Shown here: piece by piece, positions 44,095 through 54,954 of the stretch
Position numbering within the stretch: the first letter of the stretch is position 1
Layout: every line of letters starts with the position of its first letter
Assembly: GCA_035578905.1 (NCBI GenBank)
Contig: JAQJVL010000575.1
Location: 165,001 to 229,000 of the forward strand
Direction: 5' to 3'
DNA from: Stictocephala bisonia
Taxonomy: Eukaryota; Arthropoda; Insecta; Hemiptera; Membracidae
Length of the DNA stretch: 64,000 nucleotides
Notes under the pieces: model-generated
The model's database searches: none
What the model saw: the letters and a program-made list of their open reading frames with translations, nothing else
Told to the model about the DNA's origin: nothing
Position numbers and translations under genes: made by a program

Positions 44095-44612
44095 TTCATT
44101 CCATAAAAATAACTACTGTATGTGTGTGTGTCCTTTGTGTATTACTAAACCACTCGCCGGATCGCCATGAAACTTTAGGAAGTTGTAGATTTCACTCCAG
44201 GGAAGCTTTATGGTGTAGTTATATTCACATCCGACTCTACTTTGGCTCCGCCCCCTGGCCCCTAAAAATTCAATGTTACTCTTATGGAGTTATTTATTAA
44301 TCATCAGCTGTTTAAATGAAATAAACAATTTTGAATCATACCTAAGTGGGGTATCAGGTTAAAGGTATTTTTCTCTAGATTCCAAATAAACTATCAAATT
44401 TTAGAAAAGACTACGTTTATGGGCTCCACTACCCCCAAAACCAACATTCATTGTGTACAGTCAAGTGTCCCGAGCTTCCCCACGAGGCTGCAGGCCGAGT
44501 TCCACGGGCCCATAGCAAAGAGTCTTGGCGAGGCCGTAGGCCAAGCTTCCATCACGATCGTAGCGAGTGACGGGATTGGCACGCGAAGCGTGCAGGGGTA
44601 TTCCTTTGTAAT
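44095..44612 (-). repeat. Short interspersed element of the ACCCCTGCACGC type
   Basis: Read on the minus strand it starts near gaatacccctgcacgcttcg and gtgccaatcccgtcactcgc, and ends with ttaggggccagggggcggag and cctaaagtttcatggcgatc. The start matches a fragment at 58.17-58.23 kb. The end matches 63.35-63.46 kb (gggatctttaggagcccgtg, ctaaagtttcatggcgatcg). The GC-rich head gives overlapping open frames on both strands that I do not accept as genes. Confidence 0.6.
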
Positions 44613-44639
44613 GTATTTAATTGTGTGCATTTAGTCATT

Positions 44640-45800
44640 GGTAAATGTATCGTATAACTATTTTATGCAAATATTACACCACACAAAGTAATAATACACA
44701 AAAGTTAATACGTTTCGAGCCGCCCCCCTCCCTGGGGACGAAGTTGGCATAACAGGTTAACCGAAATTAATTACCACAATGACAAACAATCGAATATTCT
44801 ATATATTGTATTTACACAATTTTCTTCAGTTGTGTAATCTCTGCAATAAGTTATTGCAGTAATTCTTTAAAGAAAGGGAAAAATGATGTTAGCATGAAGC
44901 AAATCATGCTAACAACTGTGCGTTTCTATTTAATTATCATTTTTACATTAGCAAAACATGCCAACTTTTCTCGCGTGTGAGGACGCTTTTTTACTAACGT
45001 AAACAATTGGCTAATTATTAGTTAAGTGCCAGGAAAGCCGATCTCCGATCGGGTTAGTGTCTCATCTGTAAAAATTTGGTTTTGTTATTAGTTGTTTGAT
45101 TTTGTTATAAACACAATAATTATCTCCCATTATGAAAATTATTAAAATATATTTGAAACTTTTTTCTGGAGAATTATTTTATTGATAAATTCTATTGAAA
45201 AGGTTGTTAGAATGAATATACTCGTATATAAATAAAATCACAAAAGGTTTTACAAAATAAGTATTATTTATTATTAAGAAACATAAAATATAATATATAC
45301 AAATATATAAAAAAGTATTCAACACAATTATTATGGAAAAGATTGATTCAATATTAAAGTTTTGCATTTACAAAATAAAGTTCGAGAATAACTGAATTGT
45401 GTATTTTAGACATAGGTAAGAAAAATACAATAATATTTGGTTTGTTTACATTTTAACAGATTCAGAAAAACATGTGTTATTTAAAAAAATAAATTAAAAT
45501 CATAACTCACATGTTGAAATAGTAAACATTAAATAGTAGTATTGACCCACCCGCCTGTCTCCTATATTTTTACTGTGTACTTTTGGAATCGTGAAAACTC
45601 ATAGAAAATGAGTTTTCTCAAAATTGTCACCAAATCATTGGATTCCTGTGGTAGAAAACCTTTTTATAGACAAAGTACAAAGAAAATCGGTAAAGCCGTT
45701 TTTGAAATAAAATGACTGGAAATAGGTACATATAAAGATACATACAATTCCTTGCTCGTTTTATAGTATAAGATAAAATACTCTTTCTACTTTATGCTTA
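44640..45800. other. Intergenic DNA with one diverged family-A-like motif
   Basis: aaaatcggtaaagccgttttt at 45692-45712 is the recurrent word of family A, but the surrounding landmarks are missing. A CACCCACCCGCC word lies at 45546-45557. No gene is recognised. Confidence 0.4.
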
Positions 45801-45829
45801 TCTTATTCAAATTACTTACTTATATAATG

Positions 45830-46910
45830 GACTTCATGCTAATCTTTACTGCAGGAGATTGGAAATGTACAATAGAGCATTTATTAGGATTTAATTTAAG
45901 ACCGTGGTTATCCGCCCAAAGCTTGACATCCAACAGTTCCGCATTCATTTGCTAAACAGCCAAGGCTACATTAGAAGGATGGTATGATAGTACCAGCTGA
46001 ATATCGTCTGCATACGAGTAGCCTACACAGAACAATGAATTAGTACAGATTCAAGACCTGCTGTGTATAAAAGAAACAGTTCAAGTAAACGTCACACAAC
46101 ACAAATTTATTACAATATAAGCACAAAATGCACAAATATATTACAATACAAGTACAAAATGCACAAATATTATGGTGATCGATTTCGGTGAACCATGCTC
46201 ACCTTCCTCAGACCAGAGGGATTCACAAAAGAATCCCTCTGGTCTGTACTTGTACTGTATATGTACCAACACGTATTATGCTAATTAAAAAGCTATATAA
46301 AAGAAACATAATGGGGCCCAGACAGCTGCCCTGAGGCACCCCTGAGACTCTATAAGTGACATCCGAGAAATGATTACTTTAGTGACCTGAGTTCTCCCAG
46401 ACAAGTACGAATCAAACACATCACCGCATTACTACCAAACCCATAATAGTTTATCTTAGCAAGAAACCTTTCAAAATTGGCGAATTCGAATGCACGGGAA
46501 AATTCAAGAGAGGCCAGACTACCTCAGAGACCTTTGTCCTTAGATGAAAACAGTTTGTCACTTAAATACAGTAAAGCTGATGTGGTGCTGAAGCCCTTTC
46601 TGAATCCTGACTGGCTGTCAGGCAAGATGTTGTTATAGTCCAAGAAGGAAACCAACTGATTACAAACAACCCTCTCCAATATTTTGGACATTGTTGGCAA
46701 TATGGAGATGGGCCTTAAATCAGACAAACAAGGACTATCAATCTTTGGCAGGTGTATAACAAAGCTCTTTTTCCAGAGAGAGGGGAAATGGCCACTGAGG
46801 AGAGAAAGATTGATTATATGGGTGATGGCGCTGCTGCAGAATGGACTGACAGGTCTTATCATTTGGATAGAAATTCCATCCGACCCAAAGGCAGTTGTTT
46901 AAATCCTATT
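45830..46910 (-). pseudogene. Non-LTR RT pseudogene split by a hairpin-bearing insertion
   Basis: Minus strand. From about 46905: SDGISIQMI; then RPVSPFCSSAITHIINLSLL; SLWKKSFVIHLPKID; LRPISILPTMSKILERVV; SGFRKGFSTTSALLYLSD; then LEFSRAFEFANF, INYYGFGSNAV and SGVPQGSCLGPIMFLL. Here the frame runs into a 217-bp insertion (46079-46295). Beyond it the protein resumes with GYSYADDIQLVLSYHPS, WADNHGLKLNPNKCSIVHF and ends near 45830. All core RT motifs are present in order, including the PQGS loop and YADD. Stops and frameshifts add to the insertion, so it is inactive. Confidence 0.87.
46079..46295. mobile_element. 217-bp insertion with perfect hairpin and 13-bp target duplication
   Basis: tataaaagaaaca occurs at 46066-46078 and 46296-46308, flanking the insertion. 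The insert carries atgcacaaatat/acaagtacaaaatgcac repeats, ttatggtgatcgatttcggt, and a perfect 16-bp hairpin: cagaccagagggattc (46209-46224), loop acaaaa, gaatccctctggtctg (46231-46246). The related foldback is at 40.22-40.34 kb. The class is uncertain; a Penelope-like end is one possibility. Confidence 0.75.
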
Positions 46911-47059
46911 TATTATATCCTTGCCTCACTCTCACTCACTTTTTTTTAGTGATTGAGTAAACTGAAAACTCGTTTTTTCTCAATCACTTATGTGTATTTA
47001 AAGTGAAATGGCCCATAAATAACGTGTAACTAGTGAGGTTACAGCACTACGTGACATTC

Positions 47060-47555
47060 ATACTTTTTGTGGGTGGGAGAGACGGCCATCACATGAACAG
47101 AACAGTGTACGTTTGTGTGGGTGGAAGACAGCAAGGCCTGGGAACGAGGCACATCAACTTCGTATAAGTATGTGGTTAGGTGGGAGGACCGTTATCTCGC
47201 GCTGGGTGTGGGTGGGAGAGGGCTATCAACATCGTGCGTTTGCGTGGATGGGAGAGAGCAAGGCCTGGGAGTGAGGGCATCAACTTCGAAGAAGTAAGTG
47301 GACAGGTGGGAGGAGCGTCATATTGTGATGGGTGTGGTAGGGGAGGGCTATCAACATCGTACGTTTGCGTGGATGGGAGAGAGCAAGGCCTGGGAGTGAG
47401 GGCATCAACTTCGAAGAAGTAAGTGGACAGGTGGGAGGAGCGTCATATTGTGCTGGGTGTGTGGGGGAGGGCTATCAACATCGTACGTTTACGTGGGTGG
47501 AAGAGAGTAAGGCCTGTAAATGAAGGCATCAACTTCGCAGATAACATTGTGTCTG
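47060..47555. repeat. 125-bp tandem repeat, about 4 copies
   Basis: atcaacttcg recurs near 47153, 47279, 47404 and 47528, and ggctatcaacatcgt at 47221, 47346 and 47470, giving a period of 124-126. Other shared words are gagagcaaggcctgggagtg and gacaggtgggaggagcgtca. Short plus-strand frames repeat with the array and are not credible genes. Confidence 0.93.
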
Positions 47556-47609
47556 CACCGCAGATAATACTGTGCCTAGGGGGCATTCAGCTGTATAACA
47601 ATTAATTAA

Positions 47610-48470
47610 ATACTTAATTTAGGTGCGAAAGGTTGTTTAATACAATGTAAGTTTAATACAGGCAGTAACATTTCAAGCTTAAGAGTAGTAAGTTTAAAAT
47701 TCATGAGCTAAAATATCACATGATGAAAAGATTGTTTTATTGGTCTATAAAACAAATTTTGAAACAAAAGTGGCCAATGCTGGGTATAACACTAGAGGAA
47801 ATATTGTTTCAAAGAACTTGTATTTAAATAACTGCCACACCAATAAAAATAATAATTTTTAAAACACTGTGGGGAGGGAGTTGTGAATTTCTCTGGACTT
47901 AAACAGAAAAACATGGAAAGGGCAGAGAAGTTAAGGATAGTTAGGAATAAAAGGAAAGAAGAGAGGATTATACGAAAATACGATGGAACAATCACTGAGC
48001 ACTGTCTTTTTAACATGACGTTGCCAACTGGCTGTCAAAACAAATGTTCTACACCTATTTTTTTCATTTCGTTCGCAAATTAGTTACAAATATTTTCGTG
48101 AGTTCTTGTTTTGCCAACCTCTCAGCCTTCAGATTACGTAAATCTCCTCCTACCTTTTGAGCCAAAGTAAATAAACTTTGTTACGTCAACGCCATTTACA
48201 AATTGTTTATATAAGCGACATGACGCCAATCACTGAGCAATGAGGTGTTTAGGAGGCTGTTTCGAAGGTTGGGCCACTCATTATCGATAAGGAGAGTGCA
48301 AAAAAATTAATCTGAGGACTTTTCTCACGTCCCCTCATTACTGTTCATCAGCATTCTACAAGTCCTCACTCGTCACCCATCTCTGAACTTTCAATAACCT
48401 TCAGGTCTCCCACTTGTACTTGTATGGTTGTACATTACATAACCCTGATACACTGTTACCCATATTCTAT
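47610..48470. other. Intergenic DNA, no gene seen
   Basis: No feature recognised. Confidence 0.35.
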
Positions 48471-48472
48471 GT

Positions 48473-49175
48473 GTGTGTGGAGATATAAAGTCTGTAGCAG
48501 AAGCCCCTAAATCTGTAACAGAATCCTTTAAACCTGTAGAAAAGGCTCTCCCTAAGCATGTAACTGAAGCCCCTAAATCTGCAGCAGAATCCTTTAAACC
48601 TGTAGAAAAGGCTCTCCCTAAGCATGTAACTGAAGCCACTAAACCTGCAGCAGAATCCCTAAAACTTGTATAAAAAGCTACCCCTAAGCATGTAACAGAA
48701 GCCTCTAAACATGTAGTAGAAGCCCCTAAATCTGTAGCAGAAACCTCTAAACCTGTAATAAAAGCCCCTAAAACTGGATCAGAAAACCCTAAAACTGGAT
48801 CAGAAGCCCCTAAAACTGGATGAAAAGCCCCTAAACATGTAGCAGAAGACCCAAAACCTGGAGCAGAATCCCCTAAATAACTAGCAGGGGCTCCTAAACT
48901 AAACGTGTATAAGAAGCCACTTAATATGGAGCAGAAGACCCTAAACCTGGAGCAGAATCCTCTAAATATCTAGTAGGGGCCTCTTAACATGTAGCAGAAG
49001 ACCCTAAACCTGGAGCAGAATCCCCTAAATATCTAGTAGGGCCCCTAAACATGTAGCAGAAGACCCTAAACAAGGAGCAAAATTTCCTAAATATCTAGCA
49101 GGGGCTCCTAAACTAAACGTGTATAAGAAGCCCCTTAACATGTATCAGAGGCCTCTAAACATCTAGATAAGCCTC
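48473..49175 (+). repeat. 21-bp heptad-coding minisatellite, about 32 degenerate units
   Basis: The unit approximates gaagcccctaaacctgtagca, 21 bases. On the plus strand one frame stays in phase from 48473 to about 48905 and reads as 7-residue repeats of the form EAPKxVA, for example VTEAPKSAAESFKPVEKALP. Only three stops interrupt it (near 48671, 48818 and 48876), after which phase is lost. A 44-base-longer higher unit (ctttaaacctgtagaaaagg then ctctccctaagcatgtaact) is duplicated near 48530 and 48593. It could be a decayed exon of a low-complexity protein or a pure minisatellite. I favour the latter weakly. Confidence 0.7.
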
Positions 49176-49179
49176 TAAA

Positions 49180-49615
49180 CTTGAAGCAGAGAATAGCAAT
49201 AGGATAACTAAAAAAGGTTCTAAGTAAACGATCCTTTACTGTATTCTGATATGGGATTTTACAAAACGTTTTGGATGTTCCCCTTGGGAAATCGATTGAC
49301 CAGACAAGACTGTGTTTAAAGTTAAGTGTTCGATTATAAAATTTACATAAAATAAAAACGTGGATGGTATTACAATTTTCACACCACACTTTCACTTTTA
49401 ACACTTAAACAATGAAGATAATACCACACTCTAAGAACAAAGACTGTAATAATGCTGCAATTAACAATATGTAAACCAACTATTTTATTTGTAAATGCCA
49501 ATATGCGTAATTATATTGATGAAAAAGGTTTACTGCTGCATATTCCTGAAAAATCCGCCCCAACGTCCTTAGCATACGAAAGTCACCTAACTAACTGAAA
49601 AAAGTAAGTCATGTT
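49180..49615. other. Intergenic DNA, no gene seen
   Basis: No feature recognised. Confidence 0.35.
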
Positions 49616-49624
49616 TTTTAATAA

Positions 49625-49775
49625 AATTCCCTTGCCAGTTTACATGGGCCTTCAGGCCTCTGCGTGAACTTATGCGACGAGTGAAATACCGACCGTTAGC
49701 TCATTTGGGGATTCAAACCCTAGACCTGCCCTCCGTAGACTGAAGCCCTGGTCACCACACCAGTACTCCCGGTTA
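49625..49775 (-). repeat. tRNA-derived SINE, copy 3
   Basis: Read on the minus strand: ccgggagtactggtgtggtg then accagggcttcagtctacgg (box A-like), gtctagggtttgaatcccc (box B-like, complement at 49708-49721), gagctaacggtcggtatttc and gttcacgcagaggcctgaag. The head and body both align with the copies at 9.3 and 19.4 kb. Confidence 0.75.
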
Positions 49776-49856
49776 ACACGTAAATATGCACTTTGAAGGA
49801 CACTTTTTATATTTTTACCTTGATACGGTTATTTACCTCACCTGCGAAGCTCATCA

Positions 49857-51060
49857 AAATAAACGGTACCCGGTAAGTGGCACACACTTTCTACCTTTTC
49901 CATTGTTTTGTCGGATTGTTTGTAAAAACTAATGTTCAATTAATTACATTTCTAAGGAGTGTACAGATCAAACACTTATTTTGTTTAGGTAAAATTATGG
50001 AAAAAATAATCTTCAAAAACAGCTGTTCAATTAATCACATAGCTAGATTTTATTTACACAAGCTTCAACAACTTTAGTTTAATTTAGTTGAACTAATTAA
50101 TTAAACTAAATTTTTTTAAAAATGCAATTGTAATTTGCACCTTTACTGAATCAAAATCAATAGAATAAAGTTTGTAAATTTTACATTTTTAACGTTTTTG
50201 CCCGTACAAAAAATGTTATACCTAAACAAATATTAAAGTTAGGGACATGTGGTTTTAACTAAAATATTTTAAACTGTAATTCACATCTCTCCTGAAAATT
50301 TAATCTAAATCGTTAGAGCCGTTTTTGAGAAATTTCACTTTTTTGTATCTTTTTCCCCCATAAAAAACTAAAATTTCAAAAAATTGATAATACGGTACGG
50401 AGATATTGGCTAAATACACATACATACATACCAAATTTCATACGAATTGATCCATCCGTTTGGTCTTCAGCGAACTGCACATACACACAGACAGACACAC
50501 ATAGGGATGGACACCAAAATATTTTTTTCAAAATAATCGCTTCCAAAGAATTGCCACAAACTTTCCTCCATATTAAACACTAAAAAAATCAAAACTTAAA
50601 AAATTACCAGTTTGATTCCCAAATATGTTTTTTTGTCACGACTCAAAAACTAGTCAAGTTAGAGACATGCGGTTTTCACTAAAATATTTTAAATTGTAAT
50701 TCACATATCTCCTGAAAATTTAATTTAAATCCTTAGGGCCGTTTTTGAGGAAATTCTATTTTTTATATTTTTTGCCCATAAAATAAAAAAAATTAAAATT
50801 TCAAAATAGTGACAACAAATCTGAAGGTATTGGCTAATTACATCTGCATACCTAATTTCATAGAAATCGACTTATTCGTTTGGTCTCTAGCGAGTGCACA
50901 TACACACAGACAGACACACGTACGGGCAGATACAATTTTTTTTCTTTTTTTTCAAAAAGACAGGGGGCTCTAAAATGAATATTTAGACCAACTTGTAAAA
51001 AATTCGTTGTTTGACGATACAATACTTTCTCTATGCTAACGCATATGGTAGAAATAAATG
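49857..51060 (+). repeat. Interspersed repeat family A, copies 5 and 6 in tandem
   Basis: Starts aaataaacggtacccggtaa, passes ggaaaaaataatcttcaaaa and cagctgttcaattaatcaca (matching copy 3), then runs through one block (about 50160-50530) and a second block (about 50535-51055). Each block has aatcgttagagccgtttttg or a variant, gtttggtctt/ctcagcga, and acacagacagacacac. The second ends ctctatgctaacgcatatgg then tagaaa. This is the longest copy in the window. Confidence 0.85.
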
Positions 51061-51069
51061 GACCATATA

Positions 51070-51650
51070 AAAAAACTCGCAGTTTGTAGTAATTATGTGA
51101 GTAGTTTTACATAGAAATAACACGACTAATAAATGATATATTATTTAGGAGTTTCGGAATGGATGTGGAATTAATTGAAACGAAACAGCGGTCTTTACTA
51201 AATAAAATTAACATAATATTTGAATCCCGTTTTGCTCAATTAATTTCAGCTGCTTCACTGAATTAATTTACAGCTTAATTAAGAGTTATTCTGAAAATAT
51301 AGAAAATTTCAAACATAAATTGGTTTTACTTCAAAGAGTAGTTTTATTGTACATGTCATACAAAAAGGTAAATTATGATTTGTAATCTATAATTTATCAT
51401 TTACTCATTATTTTAATTTTTCAAACATACAATAATCAATATGTTTAAACAGGAGGTGAATCATTTACCAGGTAAACTATTATATGTAATAATTTCAGTT
51501 GTGTTTATAATATGAGACGGCCAATTTATTAAAAATATAAAATAAAATATATTTTTTGTATTTCTACCTACTTATAATATTTAAAATAGGAAACAGTTTA
51601 TACTTATGATAAGTTTTACAATGAAATCACACAAGGTAAAACTCCCACTT
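51070..51650. other. Intergenic DNA, no gene seen
   Basis: AT-rich; nothing recognised. Confidence 0.35.
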
Positions 51651-51719
51651 ACTAATGAATTTCAGCTTGTTAACCACGTAGAGTTGGCATTTCACATAGA
51701 GCCAGAGTGGGATTCTACA

Positions 51720-52200
51720 TATTCATTATTCATTTGTAAAACGCCGATCGTAGAGATACGGACGAATATCACGTGTGAATGAGTGTGGTGAGTATATATA
51801 AACGAGTGTAGTCATTGTTAATAACTGAGATCGACTGTTTCTCATAAATACCATCCATCTATTAATATCTCAATAGACAGGGCAACTAAGGGACCTACAG
51901 TTTTACGTGGAATCCGAACCACGTAGTATTAGTATGATTTTCATCTGACTGAAAAGCTGACGCTCAATTCTCTTCCCTACACAACATTTGAACCTTAATT
52001 ACTACCCAAAATGGACACCTCAGACTTCTCTAGTAGCCATTGAGATTCTGGCAACCGTTGAGTGGACGCCCTCTTTACACTGGCAATAAGAGGGCAGTGT
52101 AAAGAACCTATCGCCCATAATATCCACAACGCGTTGTCTCCAAGTAGCTGGATTACAACACTACATTCGACGCACAGACCTGGGCTTCCGTATGGAGCCA
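51720..52200 (-). repeat. R/S interspersed family, copy in minus orientation
   Basis: In reverse it reads gtccactcaacggttgccag, ctactagagaagtctgaggt, gtccattttgggtagtaatt (S part), then gaaaatcatactaatactac, gtggttcggattccacg, gtaggtcccttagttgccct (R part). The same S-R order occurs at 57.65-58.05 kb. No protein is seen. Confidence 0.8.
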
Positions 52201-52404
52201 GACAGTGTGACAATCTTTTTCTTCCGTTTCTTCCACTTTTTTTCACCAAGTATTATTGGGACTGTACCGCCATGTTACATACGTAATAGTGGAACTACCC
52301 TGTGGCCATTCAATGAACCTACTACCCTCCGCATTTCTATGCTACTCATTTCAAGGGTTGGAGGTTTCTTGAGACGTATCGCTAGATCAGTTATGTTCAA
52401 TATA

Positions 52405-52841
52405 CAAGGTGGAAAAAATATGGAAACGATTTCACAACTTTCGTATGACTTCACTTGTAAAAGTTAAATCTTGTACAAAGAACATACTTTTTTGACGCCA
52501 TTAGCGACATTTCATCTTTTTAGGGGTTCGGCCCGCGAGAAGCTGAACGAAAATCTTCAACGTAAGCCTAGGTCGAGTTTGGTATGAAATGAAAGGTCTA
52601 TTCAAGATAAATTAATTGCCGCAAACCGGACTTAATAGGTTTATAATTTCCAGAGAAGCGGCCATTTGGATTTCAAAGAAACTAATTTGAACAAATTATT
52701 TATCCGCCATTTAACGGTTTCAAGTAAATTATTCTGATAACAAATTATTATTTATGGGACAAAATTATACAAAAAAATTATCAGATTATTTATGGAAGAA
52801 AAGTTGTTGTGAAAGCGTTTCCATATTTGTTTTCCACCCTG
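52405..52841. mobile_element. TA-flanked MITE, 437 bp
   Basis: The left end is caaggtggaaaaaatatgga then aacgatttcacaac. The right end reversed is cagggtggaaaacaaatatg then gaaacgctttcacaac. TA lies directly outside both ends (52403-52404 and 52842-52843). Termini and target resemble the element at 13.7 kb and fit a Tc1/mariner-type MITE. Open frames that cross it are not credible. Confidence 0.82.
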
Positions 52842-52849
52842 TAGTTTCC

Positions 52850-53740
52850 ATTTGTCTTTCTCCAGTTTCTGGCCTGCGTATGCCGTACTCTTCCCCTCCC
52901 CTGGTGGTGGTTACCAAGCATGTGAAAAGTAACGGTGTCGACAGCTCAAGATATTCCGTGGCTACTGTACCTTGTATTTTTTTACCGAAGTTGTTTCCAC
53001 CTAGATCATTAACCTACACATTGATTCGCTGAAAACCAGTTTTATACTTTCTATCTTACATTTTTTTTTTTTAAGTGACAAATATCCTCTGTTTTACGGT
53101 AAATCTGCCTTGACACAGTAATGTTTTTACTTTTCGCTCACTCAGTTAATTAAGGACATATTTGAAATATATGAGCTGTGAGAAGTAATTAACATATTTT
53201 AGAAGACGCGTTTACGTAAATTATATAACTGTCACACGTGTTTCATGAGGTTATTCAGAATGAATTGAATATATTTCTAATTCGTGTTATATTGTATTTC
53301 ATTTCCGATATGGATTATTATTTTAATTGATTACTAAAAAAAGTATTTTAAATATGAGATTTTTCTATAAACTTACTTAAAATGTCTTATGTTAAACGTC
53401 TAACTCTTCCGTATTTTAATCCTGATTCAATAAAACATAGAAACAAACAATCAAAGGAACGTCCGGGGAAGCTACAACTTGATATTTAACATTTGCAGCC
53501 ATCTGATCAAAGTTAACCTTTCTTTTTTTTTTATGTTTTGTCTTAATGCTACTTTTCGTGCGTAAAGAAAGTTATTTTTCGATCCTTGAAATAAAAACGT
53601 CAATTTCACAAATCTCGTAATGTGTGTATAGGTCATTAAAACACGCCTCATTTTGTTTTGTTCTATTTTGGTGTCGAGGCTAAAATCTGACATTTGAAAA
53701 AGTTAAATTGTAAAAAATTTACCTTTTTAATTGGGCCTCT
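52850..53740. other. Intergenic DNA, no gene seen
   Basis: No feature recognised. Confidence 0.35.
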
Positions 53741-53757
53741 CGGTATTTGAATGTCTT

Positions 53758-54250
53758 TGAACCACCACCATTTTTTAACGATTAAAGCTTTTGAAGTACG
53801 GTTTGCGGAATTACTCTTTGCTTGACCAGCGCTTTAAAATTATATGCATACCAACCTAGGTTTTACATTAAAACGTTTCTACTGACCCCTCGTGGACCGT
53901 TCCCATAGACGAATAGCTGGCCACTGAATGCATCTTAAAGTAGATGTTTGTGTACAGTAATCATGTGTGAAGTTTTGTAGCTTCATGTGATATGGTTACC
54001 ACAAAATTAACAAATTCTTGAACATGTATATAAAATCAGTATTGAACTTACGAGCGCCACCATTTTGTTTGGAATTAACCTTTTGATGTAGGCCTATAAT
54101 TTGCGAGATGTTATACTAATTAATACTTCTAAAACGGATGCATATCGGCCTATGCTTGCATTTAATATTTTCTTCCGACTCCTGGTAGACGTCCCCCTAA
54201 GGAGGTAGCGGGTCACTGATTATCCGTTAAAATAGGTTTTGATATTCAGT
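53758..54250. repeat. Possible diverged tandem duplication, about 300 bp
   Basis: ccaccattttttaacgatta ... tatgcataccaacct ... actgacccctcgtggac ... gctggccactga (53764-53927) is echoed by ccaccattttgtttggaatt ... gatgcatatcggcct ... actcctggtagacgtcccc ... gcgggtcactga (54056-54219). The word order is kept at an offset of about 292 with heavy divergence. Confidence 0.4.
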
Positions 54251-54359
54251 ACCTTGGTATCAATTGTTTTGGCACTATCTTAAAAACTTTCACAATATTT
54301 AACCGGTCCGGGTCTTTTCGTACACCCTGTCTATGGGTAGATAAAATTCAGGAAATTTT

Positions 54360-54950
54360 CTAATTATCTATATATGTACTGCAATGTAAAAGCTCCCAGA
54401 CGCAGGCGAGCGTTTTATCACCTCTCTTTCACGTATAACCAACCAATAAAATATTGCTTGTCTTAGAATAAAACAGAATAAAATAGAAACACTTTCTTAT
54501 TGAGTCGGAATCATTACAAATAGTTGTCCTGTTTTACTTTAAAAAAAATTAAAAACCATTGTCTACATATAAATACATGTAATGAGGAGCATACAAAATT
54601 TGCTTGGTTAAATAAAGAAAATTAAATTTATATTATTAATCTAAAACTAAAAAAGACAAATTTATGATAGTGATAAACATAAATTAAATATAAATATATT
54701 ATTTATTTCTTCTTTTAATTAATCTTATTTATACAAATTTGCTGGTTATATAAACAAAATTTAAATTACTTAATTTATACTAATTAATCTACAATTTAAC
54801 AAGACAGTTGTATAAGAATGATAAATAAGAAAATAATAATTCTATTTTTTTCCTTTTATTAAACAAACTCACACATATAATGTACATGCAGTCCGTTTTA
54901 GTAGCAACACCAAACTATGCCTCAGCCTACACTCATAGTACATTAGCCTA
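54360..54950. other. AT-rich intergenic DNA
   Basis: Nothing recognised. Confidence 0.35.
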
Positions 54951-54954
54951 CTAA

